A stretch of DNA of 36,960 nucleotides, from the NCBI RefSeq assembly GCF_001598355.1, contig NZ_BCYU01000049.1:1-36960 (forward strand), given 5' to 3'. Below the pieces are notes generated by a model. That model was not told the origin of the DNA. It worked only from the letters and a program-made list of their open reading frames with translations, and searched no databases. The translations under genes and the position numbers were made by a program. This DNA is from Sphingomonas asaccharolytica NBRC 15499 (GTDB lineage: Bacteria; Pseudomonadota; Alphaproteobacteria; Sphingomonadales; Sphingomonadaceae). Shown one piece after another: positions 1 through 8,226 of the stretch (the first letter of the stretch is position 1; each line of letters begins with the position of its first letter).

Positions 1-18
1 GGGCAGATTTCTTGGTTC

Positions 19-73
19 TGCCCTCACCCTTCCGCGGCTTCGCCGCTCCCTCCCTCTCCCAACGGGAGAGGGA
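19..73. repeat. Intergenic inverted-repeat element, copy 1 (incomplete)
   Basis: The 15-mer TGCCCTCACCCTTCC (19-33) is identical to the left arm of the element at 2846-2941. It is followed by a perfect 10-bp hairpin, TCCCTCTCCC (51-60) against GGGAGAGGGA (64-73) with a three-base loop. The same hairpin stem occurs at 2887-2909. The right arm is missing here: the amine-oxidase stop codon begins five bases later. It may serve as the transcript end of that minus-strand gene. Confidence 0.75.
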
Positions 74-77
74 ATTT

Positions 78-1646
78 CTACCCCATCCTTCTCGCCGGCG
101 CTCTCGCCGCGATCACCGATTGCGCCGCGAGCCGGCCGGTCTGCGCGCCGCCGTTCATATACCCCGGATAGGCATCCGACAGATGCTCGCCCGCGAAATG
201 GACCGGTCCCGCGCCCATCGGGGTCGAGGCGATGCCGTCGGTTTCGGTCCAGATCAGGTCGGCGAACTTGGTCAGCTGACCCGGGCGGAAATTGACGTAC
301 GCGCCCATCGAGAAGGGATCGAGATGCCAGTTGGTGCGGCGGACGGTCGTGCCGGTCGCGGCGCCCATTCCCTTCACGCCGCTTTCGGCCAGCCGCGCGA
401 GCTTGAACGCCAGCGCGCGCGGATCGGCCTGGTCGGCGGCGAGCACTTCGTCGCCCCCGGTGAACCAGGTCCAGACGCTCCCCGGTCCTGCGGCCGGACG
501 CACGCCGCCGTCCCAGCCGAGCGAGGACCCGGCGTCGTGGTCGGTCTGCCAGATCTCGCCGCCGCGCCCGATCGGCTTTTCCCACGGCCGCGCGGTCGTC
601 ACTGCCTGGACCTTGCCGTTCTTGCCCAGCCCGACCTCGGCAATGAACTGGCGCCACAGAAGCGGCAGGGCCACACCATAGCCGATCCGGCTCATGATCG
701 AGGCAGGGGTGGTGACGATCACCGCTGAGGCGTCGATCTTCTCGCCATTGGAGAAGATCACGCGCGCGCCGCTGGCCGAGGGATCGATCCGCACCGCGCG
801 GCGATACGTGGTGATATGGCTCGCCAGCCGCGCCGCCATCGCCTCGATCAAGGACGAACTGCCGCCCGCCATCAGATAGCGTTCGTCGCTGCGAGAGAGC
901 ACGTCGATGCGGCGTCCGTCGATCGTCGGCAGGTTGAACACCAATTCGATCGCCGACGCCTGCGAAGGCTCGCAGCCATATTCGGTGCGCGCGGTCGCTT
1001 CCATCAAGCGGCGCACCCAGGGTTCGGGGATCAATCGGGCATATTTGTCGAGATAGCCGGTGAACGACATCCGATCGAGCTCGGCCGCGACCTTGGCGTA
1101 ATTCTGGTCGAGCCGCACCGAATCGGCGTCGATCTGGCCGGCGATGCCGCGCAGGCCGGCGACCAACTTGCCCTCGGGGACTTCGCGCGCGCCGTCGAGG
1201 ATCATCGTGCGATGCTGGCCGGCCTTGCGGTCGATCAGCTGGACGCCGAAGTCGCGGCAGAGCGCGTGCATGTCGGCATGGTCGGTATTGACCAATTGCC
1301 CGCCGATCTCGATCGACGGCACGCCTTTCGCCCTGGCGGTGTACATCCGCCCGCCGAGCCGGGTACGCGCCTCGTACAGCCGCGCGTCGACGCCCGATTT
1401 GGTAAGATGCCACAGCGCGGTCAGGCCGGCGATGCCGCCGCCGATAATCACTACCGGCGCCCCATTCGACGCCGCGCGGGCCGGGCGAGGCAGCGCCGCG
1501 GTCGCTGCCGTCGCCGCCAGCGCGAGCAGGACTTGCCGCCGCGTCTGCCCATCACTGCCGGGTACGGGGATCGCCTCGCCGCGCTCGCGCAGAGTCTCCC
1601 GCCGCGCCGCCTCGAGCGCTTGCCAGAATGCCGTCGGTCCCCGCAT
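78..1646 (-). CDS. Tat-exported flavin monoamine oxidase family protein
   Basis: Encodes 522 residues. A twin-arginine signal ([11 protein letters not shown], residues 35-45, then a hydrophobic run ending PARAAS) precedes an FAD-binding Rossmann motif GGGIAG at about residues 69-74, an RLGGRMYTA stretch, and a C-terminal [17 protein letters not shown] motif typical of the amine oxidase/phytoene desaturase superfamily. It should therefore be a periplasmic FAD enzyme that oxidises an amine; the substrate cannot be read from sequence. The ATG at 1646 is chosen because AGGGGGGAAGG lies just upstream of it; an ATG nine codons earlier has no comparable ribosome site. The long n-region before the twin arginines (about 35 residues) is unusual but occurs in Tat substrates. 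It is divergent from hisC, with about 84 bases between starts. Confidence 0.85.
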   Translation of the reverse strand: MRGPTAFWQALEAARRETLRERGEAIPVPGSDGQTRRQVLLALAATAATAALPRPARAASNGAPVVIIGGGIAGLTALWHLTKSGVDARLYEARTRLGGRMYTARAKGVPSIEIGGQLVNTDHADMHALCRDFGVQLIDRKAGQHRTMILDGAREVPEGKLVAGLRGIAGQIDADSVRLDQNYAKVAAELDRMSFTGYLDKYARLIPEPWVRRLMEATARTEYGCEPSQASAIELVFNLPTIDGRRIDVLSRSDERYLMAGGSSSLIEAMAARLASHITTYRRAVRIDPSASGARVIFSNGEKIDASAVIVTTPASIMSRIGYGVALPLLWRQFIAEVGLGKNGKVQAVTTARPWEKPIGRGGEIWQTDHDAGSSLGWDGGVRPAAGPGSVWTWFTGGDEVLAADQADPRALAFKLARLAESGVKGMGAATGTTVRRTNWHLDPFSMGAYVNFRPGQLTKFADLIWTETDGIASTPMGAGPVHFAGEHLSDAYPGYMNGGAQTGRLAAQSVIAARAPARRMG

Positions 1647-1730
1647 CCGCCTTCCCCCCTGGCCATGCTGCATAGCGGCTGGGGACTCATCTTGCCAAGG
1701 CGACAGGGCCCTGCGCATAGGCCACACATC

Positions 1731-2831
1731 ATGAGCGCTCCTGAACCCAAGCCCTGGATCATGGCGATCGCGCCTTATATTCCCGGGCGATCGACCACCG
1801 ATGACGGCCGCAAGGTCGCCAAGCTCTCGTCGAACGAGAATCCCTTGGGCACCTCGCCCAAGGCGCGTGAGGCATTCCTGTCGGCCGCAAGCCGCCTCGA
1901 ACGCTATCCCGACGCCAGCGGCACCGAATTGCGCGACGTGCTCGCCGACAAATACGGACTCGACCCGGCGCGGATCATCTATGGCAACGGGTCGGACGAA
2001 ATACTCCACCTCGCCGCCGGCGCGTTCGCCGGGCCGGGCGACGAAGTGATCTTCGTGCATTACGGCTTCGCGGTGTACGAGATCGCCGCGCGGCGCGTGG
2101 GTGCGGTGCCGGTGATCGCGCCCGACAGCGACTATGCGACCGATGTCGATGCGATCCTGGCCTGCGTCACCGAGCGCACCAAGATCGTCTACATCGCCAA
2201 CCCCAATAACCCGACCGGCACCTACGCGACCAAGGAAGAGATCGCACGGCTGCACGCCGGCCTGCGCCCCGACATCCTGCTCGTGCTCGACCATGCCTAT
2301 GCCGAATATATCGAGGGCGACGCCGAGGATGGCGGCATGGCGCTGGCCGCGACCGCACCCAACGTGCTGGTCACGCGCACCTTCTCCAAAATGTACGGCC
2401 TCGCCGCCGAGCGGATCGGCTGGGGCTATGCGAGCCCTGCGATCATCGAGGCGATGCACCGCATCCGCCTGCCCTTCTCGATCACCATCGCCGGCACCGC
2501 GGCGGCGATCGCGGCACTGGGCGATACCGAATTCGTTGAGCACACCCGCGCGCACAACGCCAAATGGCGTGCCTGGTTCTCGCAGGAGATCGCCCAGCTC
2601 GGCAATGCGGGCTTACGCGCCGTACCAAGCCAGGCCAATTTCGTGCTGGTGCTGTTCGAGGGCAAATTGACCGCCGAGGCCGCCTATAAGGGCCTGATGG
2701 ACGCCGGCTATATCGTCCGCTGGCTGCCCGGCCAGGGCGTGCCGCACGGACTGCGCATCACGGTCGGCACTGAGGACGAGACGCGCGGTGTCGCTACGGC
2801 ATTGCGCGCGATGGTCGAGAAAGCCGGCTAA
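1731..2831 (+). CDS. hisC: Histidinol-phosphate / aromatic aminotransferase
   Basis: A PLP-dependent class I/II aminotransferase of 366 residues, the usual HisC length. Visible family signs: SSNENPLG near the N-terminus, NPNNPTG in the substrate/PLP region, LDHAYAEY, and RTFSKMYG carrying the likely PLP lysine K220, followed by the conserved RIGWGYA. HisC transaminates imidazole-acetol phosphate with glutamate in histidine synthesis. Because tyrC follows on the same strand, this copy may act mainly on prephenate or aromatic keto acids, as HisC paralogues in alphaproteobacteria often do; that part is inference. The ATG at 1731 fits family N-termini; the frame is open far upstream, but that upstream part is antisense to the amine oxidase and is not coding. 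Confidence 0.9.
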   Translation: MSAPEPKPWIMAIAPYIPGRSTTDDGRKVAKLSSNENPLGTSPKAREAFLSAASRLERYPDASGTELRDVLADKYGLDPARIIYGNGSDEILHLAAGAFAGPGDEVIFVHYGFAVYEIAARRVGAVPVIAPDSDYATDVDAILACVTERTKIVYIANPNNPTGTYATKEEIARLHAGLRPDILLVLDHAYAEYIEGDAEDGGMALAATAPNVLVTRTFSKMYGLAAERIGWGYASPAIIEAMHRIRLPFSITIAGTAAAIAALGDTEFVEHTRAHNAKWRAWFSQEIAQLGNAGLRAVPSQANFVLVLFEGKLTAEAAYKGLMDAGYIVRWLPGQGVPHGLRITVGTEDETRGVATALRAMVEKAG

Positions 2832-2845
2832 GTGTCGCCCTTAAC

Positions 2846-2941
2846 TGCCCTCACCCTTCCCACTCGCCTTCGGCTCGCGGGCCCCTTCCCTCTCCCATTG
2901 GGAGAGGGAGGGAGCGCCGCAGGCGCGGAAGGGTGAGGGCA
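2846..2941. repeat. Intergenic inverted-repeat element, copy 2 (complete)
   Basis: Bounded by a perfect 15-bp inverted repeat, TGCCCTCACCCTTCC (2846-2860) against 2927-2941. Inside is the same 10-bp hairpin as in copy 1 (2887-2896 against 2900-2909, loop ATT). It fills nearly the whole gap between hisC and tyrC and could fold into one long cruciform in the transcript. The layout is that of a small non-autonomous repeat (REP/MITE-like); no target-site duplication is evident. Confidence 0.8.
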
Positions 2942-2955
2942 GAAAGAGAAACGAC

Positions 2956-3864
2956 ATGTTACCCTTCTCGCGCGTCGCCATCATCGGGCTCGGCCTGATC
3001 GGCTCGTCGATCGCGCGCGCGATCAAGGCGGACATGCCGACCGTGCGCGTTACCGGGCACGACATGGATCCGCAGGTGCGCGAGACATCGCGCGCGATCG
3101 GTTTCTGCGACGACATCGCCGACACTGCCGGCGCCGCGGTGACCGATGCCGACCTGGTGATCTTCTGCGTGCCCGTCGGCGCGATGGCCACGGCGGCGGA
3201 AGCGATTGCCGATGACCTTCCCGCCGATGCGATCGTCAGCGACGTCGGATCGTCCAAGGGGACCGTGCTCGCGGCGCTGAGCGCAGCGCTCCCGGGTGCG
3301 ACGGTCATCCCTGCCCACCCCGTCGCGGGTACCGAGCGCTCGGGTCCCGAGGCCGGCTTCGCGACCCTGTTCCACGGCCGCTGGTGCATCCTGACCCCGC
3401 CCGAGGGCGCCGATCCGGCCGCGGTCGAGCGTGTCGCCGAATTCTGGCGGCGGCTGGGCGCCGAAATCGAGATGATGGACCCGCAGCACCATGACCGCGT
3501 GCTGGCGATCACCAGCCATTTGCCGCATTTGATCGCCTATACGATCGTCGGCACCGCATCGGATATGGAAGAAGTGACGCAGTCCGAAGTGATCAAATAT
3601 TCGGCCGGCGGCTTTCGCGACTTCACCCGCATCGCGGCGTCGGACCCGACGATGTGGCGCGACGTGTTCCTGAGCAACCGCGAGGCCGTGCTCGACATGC
3701 TGCAGCGCTTCACCGAGGATCTGACTTCGCTCCAGCGCGCGATCCGCTGGGGCAAGGGCGACGAATTGTTCGACCTGTTCACCCGCACTCGCGCGATCCG
3801 CCGCTCGATCATCGACCAGGGCCAGGATGACGCCGCGCCGGACTTCGGGCGGCAGCACGATTAG
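2956..3864 (+). CDS. tyrC: Prephenate / cyclohexadienyl dehydrogenase (tyrosine synthesis)
   Basis: Encodes 302 residues of the TyrA/TyrC family, which oxidatively decarboxylates prephenate or arogenate with NAD(P) on the way to tyrosine. The N-terminal Rossmann fold shows GLGLIG at residues 11-16. Further family marks are DVGSSKG, the IPAHPVAGTERSG segment that binds substrate, and the SHLPHLIAY helix containing the conserved histidine. No chorismate mutase or ACT domain is attached. It follows hisC on the same strand but the inverted-repeat element 2846-2941 lies between them, so co-transcription is likely but may be modulated. The start is the ATG at 2956, just past the repeat, with a weak AAGAGAAACG ribosome site. 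Confidence 0.9.
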   Translation: MLPFSRVAIIGLGLIGSSIARAIKADMPTVRVTGHDMDPQVRETSRAIGFCDDIADTAGAAVTDADLVIFCVPVGAMATAAEAIADDLPADAIVSDVGSSKGTVLAALSAALPGATVIPAHPVAGTERSGPEAGFATLFHGRWCILTPPEGADPAAVERVAEFWRRLGAEIEMMDPQHHDRVLAITSHLPHLIAYTIVGTASDMEEVTQSEVIKYSAGGFRDFTRIAASDPTMWRDVFLSNREAVLDMLQRFTEDLTSLQRAIRWGKGDELFDLFTRTRAIRRSIIDQGQDDAAPDFGRQHD

Positions 3865-3885
3865 TCCGCAGCGCTAACGCTCTAT

Positions 3886-3993
3886 CGTCATCCCCGCGAA
3901 AGCGGCGACCCATCTCGTGCGCTATCCCGCTTCTGTGCGGTCGTGTCTTGATCATTCTGACGGAGATGGGTTCCCGCTTGCGCGGGGATGACG
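3886..3993. repeat. REP-like element overlapping the 3' end of plsC
   Basis: A perfect 13-bp terminal inverted repeat, CGTCATCCCCGCG (3886-3898) against CGCGGGGATGACG (3981-3993), encloses two smaller palindromes. A related copy with nearly the same ends is at 16887-16976. The plsC stop codon (complement of 3888-3890) lies inside the left arm, so the element is translated as the tail of PlsC, giving the VIPAQAGT signature. Confidence 0.85.
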
Positions 3994-4691
3994 GCACTGG
4001 ACGCGCCGTCCAAGACATTGATCGCCGAATGCACCCGTGCCTCGATATCCGCGCGCGGCAGGCCCGGCGGGATTGCCTCGCCGAAGCGGAACGTCACCAC
4101 CCCCGCACGCTTCAGCCCGCCCTTCGGCCACAATTTCCCGACATCGGTCGCGATCGGCACCACCGGCAGGCCGAGCATCTTGTAGAGCCCGGCGAATCCC
4201 GACTTCAGCTCGGGCTGCTCGCCCGGTTTCACCCGCGTGCCCTCTGGAAAGATCATCACCGACCGCCCGCTCGCGCGCGCCGACTCCGCCTCGCGCATCA
4301 GATGCCTCAGGGCCTTGGACGAGGCGGCGCGGTCGACCAGGATCACGCCGTAGCGCTTGGTCGCCCAGCCCCAGATCGGGATGCGCGCGAATTCGCGCCG
4401 CATGATCGGTGCCGGGGCGCCGAGCTCGGCCACCAGCTCGATCGGCTCCATCAGCGACTGGTGCTTGCCGGCATAGAAGACCTGGCCCGACGGCCGTGGC
4501 CCTTCGTAACGGACGCGGATGCCGAGCAGCCAGCGCACGCACCAGCGATGGAAGCGAGTCCAGGCCAAGGCATAAGCGATCAGCGCGCGCTGCCCGAACA
4601 ACGCCGAGAACGGCACCAGCAGCACGATCGGCAGCGACACGCCGTAAAAGACGATCGCGAACGCCACATTGCGGAGCAACGTCACCGGCAC
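3888..4691 (-). CDS. plsC: Lysophospholipid (1-acyl-glycerol-3-phosphate) acyltransferase
   Basis: An integral inner-membrane acyltransferase of about 267 residues that acylates lysophosphatidate in phospholipid synthesis. The N-terminal hydrophobic segment (VAFAIVFYGVSLPIVLLVPF) is followed by motif I as KHQSLME, motif III as FPEGTR, and a PVVPIATD segment. Motif I has glutamate where the textbook HX4D has aspartate; alphaproteobacterial members commonly show this. No ATG fits: the best starts are GTG codons at 4691 or 4685, directly after the preceding gene's stop (4696), implying translational coupling. The last 35 or so residues, from VIPAQAGT onward, are encoded by the REP-like element 3886-3993 and are unlikely to be ancestral enzyme sequence. 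Confidence 0.85.
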   Translation of the reverse strand: MPVTLLRNVAFAIVFYGVSLPIVLLVPFSALFGQRALIAYALAWTRFHRWCVRWLLGIRVRYEGPRPSGQVFYAGKHQSLMEPIELVAELGAPAPIMRREFARIPIWGWATKRYGVILVDRAASSKALRHLMREAESARASGRSVMIFPEGTRVKPGEQPELKSGFAGLYKMLGLPVVPIATDVGKLWPKGGLKRAGVVTFRFGEAIPPGLPRADIEARVHSAINVLDGASSAVIPAQAGTHLRQNDQDTTAQKRDSARDGSPLSRG

Positions 4692-4695
4692 ATGC

Positions 4696-5232
4696 TCATT
4701 GCCCGAACCCGAGCCACAAGGCGACCCGGCGCAACAGCAGCTTGTTATATTCGACCAGCAGCACGCCCAGTTCGGCATCGCCCTGCACGCCGTCGTCGAC
4801 CACCGTCACGTCGTCGCCCAGTGCCGCATCCAGCTCCATCCGGGCGCGCGCCATATGCCAGTCCGAGGTGACCAGCCGCACCGACTTATAGCCGTGATCG
4901 CCCACCCATTTCGCGGTTTCCGCGCCGTTCGAGCGCGTGTCGACTGCCTCGTGTCCGAGGTCGACGCAGCAAGCGAAGACTCCCAGCGGGACCTTGTACT
5001 TGATCGACAGATCGATCGGCCGGACGCCGGGCGCAGCGCCGCTGATCAGCAGCCGTTTGGCCTGATGCGCGGCAATCAGCGCCAATCCGCGATCGATCCG
5101 GCCGGGCGCGCCGGTCGGGACGACGATCGCGTCGGTCTTCATATCCTCGAGCGGGCGCGGCAGGGTAAGCGTGTAGAGCACGAACCCGAGCAGATAGACG
5201 AGCGCGACGATGGCAATCAGGCGGCGGATCAT
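4696..5232 (-). CDS. YdcF/SanA-like DUF218 membrane-anchored protein
   Basis: Encodes 178 residues: one N-terminal membrane anchor (about residues 5-25) followed by a DUF218 domain. Family marks are DAIVVPTGAPGRIDRGL, the RLLISGAAPGV strand, a TRSNGAETAKWV helix and RLVTSDWHMARAR with the conserved histidine. Relatives in Escherichia coli (SanA, YdcF, ElyC) are linked to envelope integrity, but the reaction is not known for this group. Its ATG overlaps the ftsX stop in an ATGA junction (5229-5232) and the plsC start follows its own stop by a few bases, so it belongs to an ftsE-ftsX-ydcF-plsC operon, which supports an envelope role. Confidence 0.8.
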   Translation of the reverse strand: MIRRLIAIVALVYLLGFVLYTLTLPRPLEDMKTDAIVVPTGAPGRIDRGLALIAAHQAKRLLISGAAPGVRPIDLSIKYKVPLGVFACCVDLGHEAVDTRSNGAETAKWVGDHGYKSVRLVTSDWHMARARMELDAALGDDVTVVDDGVQGDAELGVLLVEYNKLLLRRVALWLGFGQ

Positions 5233-6116
5233 TGCACCAGCCTCAACCGCCCGAGCACCGCGATCCGCGCGGCGAGCGTCGCCACGATCGCGAAGATCAG
5301 CGGCAACAGCGCGATCAGTACCCAATCGCCCCGCGTCAGCACGCCGCCCGACAGCAATTGCGAGCCAAGTCCGGCCATCTGCCCGGTCACTGCCCAGATC
5401 GCCAGCATCGCCGCCAGCGTCCCGATCACGCCGCCGACCATCGTGTCGAGCGCGATCCGCCGCTGGAACAGCCGCGCGACTTGCACATCGGTCGAGCCCA
5501 ACATGTGCAGGATGGCGATCGTGTCGCGATGCGTCTCCAGCCCCGCGCGCGCCGCGAGCAGCACCACCGCGGTGGTCGCCGCCGCCATCAGCATCACCAG
5601 CACCGCCGCGGCATAGATCATTGTCCGCATGAAATCGGCGACCGGCGACAGCCAGCGCGACTGGCTGTCGACGCGCGCGGTCGCCGCGGTGGCGCGAACC
5701 GCCGCGGCGACGCGGGCAGCAGCCTCCTCGCTCGGCACGCTCAGATCGACGTCGATCAGCGCGGGCAGCGGAACGTCGGCATCGGTCGAGGCATCGCCCA
5801 GCCAGGGGCGCAGCAATTCGGTCAGACGTGCAGGATCGACCGGATCGGCACGCGATACCGCCGGCATTCCGCGTAGCGCCGCCAGCACTGCCTCCGTGTC
5901 GCGGTCGCGTACCGCCGGATCGGCGGCGACCACCTGAACGGTCAGTCGCCCGGCAAGCTCGCGATCGAGCGCGCCCGCCGCGTTGATCGTTCCCAGCCCC
6001 AAAGCCGCTGCGAGCACGGTCAGGAACAACATGATCGCCATGATCCAGGTCATCGCGCGCGTGCCGCGGCGGTCGTCGAGCACGCGTCGATCGGCGGCGG
6101 TCGAGAACATCGCCAT
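5229..6116 (-). CDS. ftsX: Cell division ABC-transporter permease FtsX
   Basis: Encodes 295 residues with FtsX topology: a cytoplasmic N-terminus, a first membrane helix around residues 22-45, a periplasmic domain of about 115 residues (ERELAGRLTVQV onward in spirit, rich in alanine), then three C-terminal membrane helices. FtsX pairs with FtsE and in other bacteria transmits a signal to periplasmic murein hydrolase activators during division. The ATG at 6116 lies two bases past the ftsE stop; a second ATG at 6110 is also possible. The end overlaps the next gene by four bases. The FtsE partner directly upstream makes the assignment firm although FtsX sequences diverge widely. Confidence 0.9.
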   Translation of the reverse strand: MAMFSTAADRRVLDDRRGTRAMTWIMAIMLFLTVLAAALGLGTINAAGALDRELAGRLTVQVVAADPAVRDRDTEAVLAALRGMPAVSRADPVDPARLTELLRPWLGDASTDADVPLPALIDVDLSVPSEEAAARVAAAVRATAATARVDSQSRWLSPVADFMRTMIYAAAVLVMLMAAATTAVVLLAARAGLETHRDTIAILHMLGSTDVQVARLFQRRIALDTMVGGVIGTLAAMLAIWAVTGQMAGLGSQLLSGGVLTRGDWVLIALLPLIFAIVATLAARIAVLGRLRLVQ

Positions 6117-6118
6117 GC

Positions 6119-6829
6119 TCACGCGGCCGGCCCCTTGGGCGGGTTGCGCAAGGCACCGGTCGGATCGAGCAGCCGCCCGGCCTCGATCCGCATCATGTGC
6201 GCATTCTGGATTCGCCCGAGCAGGTGAAAATCGTGCGTCGCCACCACCACCGTGGTGCCGAGCCGGTTGAGCGATTCGAACAGATGGAGCAGCCGCGCCG
6301 CCATGTCGGGATCGACGTTGCCGGTCGGCTCGTCGGCGACCAGGATTTCGGGCCGCCCGATCACCGCGCGCGCGATCGCGATCCGCTGTTGCTCGCCGCC
6401 GGAGAGGGTCGGCGGCGGCGCATGACTGCGCTCCGACAGCCCGACCCAGGCGAGCATCTCTCGCACCGGCGCCTCGACATCGCTTTCGGGCACCCCCGAC
6501 AGCCGCAGCGGCAAGGCGATATTGTCGAATGCCGACAGATGCGGGACCAGCCGGAAATCCTGGAACACCACGCCGATCCGCCGCCGAAAGCCCGGCAGGC
6601 GCTTGCGCGGCAAGGCGCCGGCATCCTCGCCGAACAAGCGGATCACGCCATGGGACGGACGCTGGGCAAGGTAGATCAGCTTGAGCAGCGACGTCTTGCC
6701 CGCTCCCGACTGGCCGGTGAGGAAATAGAAGCCGCCCGAGGCAAGCGTGAAGTTGATCGCCGACAAGGTGTCGACGTCGCTGGCGGGATAGCGCAGCCCC
6801 ACATCCTCGAACTGCACGATATTCGCCAT
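6119..6829 (-). CDS. ftsE: Cell division ATP-binding protein FtsE
   Basis: A 236-residue ABC ATPase. Walker A is GQSGAGKTS at residues 39-47, the Q-loop reads VVFQDFRLVPHLSAFDN, the signature is LSGGEQQRIAIARA, Walker B is ILVADEPTGNVD, and the switch histidine is in VVVATHDF. The VFQDFRL Q-loop and DEPTGNVDP stretch are characteristic of FtsE. It should bind FtsX at the inner membrane and couple ATP hydrolysis to septal peptidoglycan remodelling. It is the first gene of the minus-strand operon and is divergent from the zinc-ribbon gene at 6994, with about 164 bases between starts. Confidence 0.95.
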   Translation of the reverse strand: MANIVQFEDVGLRYPASDVDTLSAINFTLASGGFYFLTGQSGAGKTSLLKLIYLAQRPSHGVIRLFGEDAGALPRKRLPGFRRRIGVVFQDFRLVPHLSAFDNIALPLRLSGVPESDVEAPVREMLAWVGLSERSHAPPPTLSGGEQQRIAIARAVIGRPEILVADEPTGNVDPDMAARLLHLFESLNRLGTTVVVATHDFHLLGRIQNAHMMRIEAGRLLDPTGALRNPPKGPAA

Positions 6830-6993
6830 GCCGGCGTTTGCTACCCGCTTGTACGCTGCCCCGCCAGCGCCTTCGCACGTAACCTGTTCCCGCTTCAAGC
6901 CGGGGCGTGCGTATCGGCAGGCTTGCCGCACTGTCCTTGCCCGCTTAGGGATTGTGACAGGGGCATTTGTGTTGGCCCCCTGCGGACGCCGAT

Positions 6994-7710
6994 ATGATCC
7001 TCGAATGCAGCGAATGCCATACGCGCTATCTCGTCCCCGACACCGCGATCGGGCCCGAAGGCCGCACCGTGCGCTGCGCCAAATGCAAGCATAGCTGGTT
7101 CCAGGAGCCCGACGCGCTCGACCTTTCGGGGGCCGCGGTGGTGGCGCCCGAACCGGCGGCCCCCGCTCCGCAACCGATCGCCGCGCCGACGCCCGCCGAA
7201 GCCGGACCCGCCGCCGACATCGCGCCGGATTACGACGCCTTCGCGCACGAGCCGCCATTCCGGCCGCGCCGCAACCCCGCCCGATTGTGGACGATTGCCG
7301 CGGTGACCGCCGGCGTGGCGATGCTGGCGGCGGCAGTCGCCTTGCTGTTCCTCAACGTCCCCAGCGTTGCGACGTGGCTGGGTATGCCGGCGGGCGGTGG
7401 CCAGACGCCGCTGACCTTCGTCAACGTCAAGCAGCCCGACCGGCGCGATCTGCCGACCGGCAGCGAATTGTTCGCGGTCGGCGGCCAGATCCACAATCCG
7501 ACCGCCCAGCGTCAGCCGATCCCAGATATCCGGGTCGAATTGTACGACGCGCCCAAGGATGGCCGGATGGTCTATAGCTGGGTGATCAAGCCCGATCAGC
7601 CGACCATCGCACCGGGCGGCACGATCGATTTCTACAGCGGCAAGCTCGACGTCCCGGCCAATTCCAAGAACATGAAGCTGAGCTTTTCGAGCAGTGCGAC
7701 CGGCGGCTGA
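6994..7710 (+). CDS. MJ0042-type zinc-ribbon membrane protein
   Basis: Encodes 238 residues. The N-terminus is a MJ0042-family zinc ribbon with cysteines at 5, 8, 28 and 31 (CSECHTRY ... CAKCKHSW), followed by a proline/alanine-rich linker (about 45-80), one membrane helix (about 92-113) and a C-terminal periplasmic beta-rich domain (about 125-235) of the DUF3426 kind, containing GGQIHNPT and the LDVPANSKNMKLSF ending. These proteins are common next to ftsEX in alphaproteobacteria; function is not established. The ATG at 6994 is chosen because the ribbon starts there. A GGGGC/GCCCC hairpin (6960-6979) sits in its upstream region. Confidence 0.8.
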   Translation: MILECSECHTRYLVPDTAIGPEGRTVRCAKCKHSWFQEPDALDLSGAAVVAPEPAAPAPQPIAAPTPAEAGPAADIAPDYDAFAHEPPFRPRRNPARLWTIAAVTAGVAMLAAAVALLFLNVPSVATWLGMPAGGGQTPLTFVNVKQPDRRDLPTGSELFAVGGQIHNPTAQRQPIPDIRVELYDAPKDGRMVYSWVIKPDQPTIAPGGTIDFYSGKLDVPANSKNMKLSFSSSATGG

Positions 7711-7831
7711 AACCCCTGCGGACCTAGCGCTGAACGCGCCGTCCGATAAACTCCGGTTGCGTCGCACACATCGCTTTGCTAGGGGCGCTCGCCTGCCAGC
7801 CAGCGGCCCCGTCCGATGGCATCTAACACGT

Positions 7832-7918
7832 GCGGCCGTGGCGGAACTGGTAGACGCGCAACGTTGAGGTCGTTGTGTCCGAAAGGACGTGGAAGTTCGA
7901 GTCTTCTCGGCCGCACCA
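7832..7918 (+). tRNA. tRNA-Leu (anticodon GAG)
   Basis: An 87-base cloverleaf with encoded CCA. Acceptor stem GCGGCCG (7832-7838) pairs with CGGCCGC (7908-7914); the discriminator A and CCA follow (7915-7918). The D arm contains GGTAGAC, the anticodon stem CAACG/CGTTG encloses loop TTGAGGT with anticodon GAG at 7866-7868, the long variable arm (TGTCC..GGACG) marks a class II tRNA, and the T loop is TTCGAGT. It reads CUC/CUU leucine codons. Confidence 0.95.
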
Positions 7919-7942
7919 ATCTCTCTCGGGAGATTGAATTTT
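7918..7942 (+). terminator. Probable intrinsic terminator of tRNA-Leu
   Basis: AATCTC (7918-7923) pairs with GAGATT (7930-7935) around a six-base loop, followed by GAATTTTCC. The hairpin directly abuts the tRNA 3' end and carries a short T-run. Confidence 0.6.
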
Positions 7943-8012
7943 CCGGTGATGTGACGGCCGGGCTGAAGCCCCCGTCGGCCGCCGATGTCCTGTTAGGAAC
8001 ACCCCGAGTCTA

Positions 8013-8175
8013 CCTTCCCCCTTCCGGGGGAGGTCGCGAGACTTAGTGGCGCAGCCACTTAGTCGCGGCGAGAGAGGGGTATGCGGCAGGCGAGACGCTC
8101 ACCGCCCCACCCTCTCCAACTCCGGCTAGACGGCAAGCCGCCAAGCCTCCGTATCCTCCCCCGTCAAGGGGGAGG
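8013..8175. repeat. Inverted-repeat element between tRNA-Leu and the exuT-like gene
   Basis: The gap 7943-8226 holds no convincing gene. It contains a GC hairpin at 8014-8033 (CCCCC/GGGGG core), a small AGTGGC-GCA-GCCACT hairpin near 8045-8060, and a perfect 8-bp hairpin CCTCCCCC (8155-8162) against GGGGGAGG (8168-8175). The outer hairpins are similar in sequence, so the region looks like one repeat element with related ends. It could also stop transcription from the minus-strand exuT-like gene, although no T-run follows the hairpin on that strand. Confidence 0.5.
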
Positions 8176-8226
8176 AGTGATCGAAAAGACCGCCCTCTGG
8201 CCGAAGCGTACCGGCCAGCGACAAGA

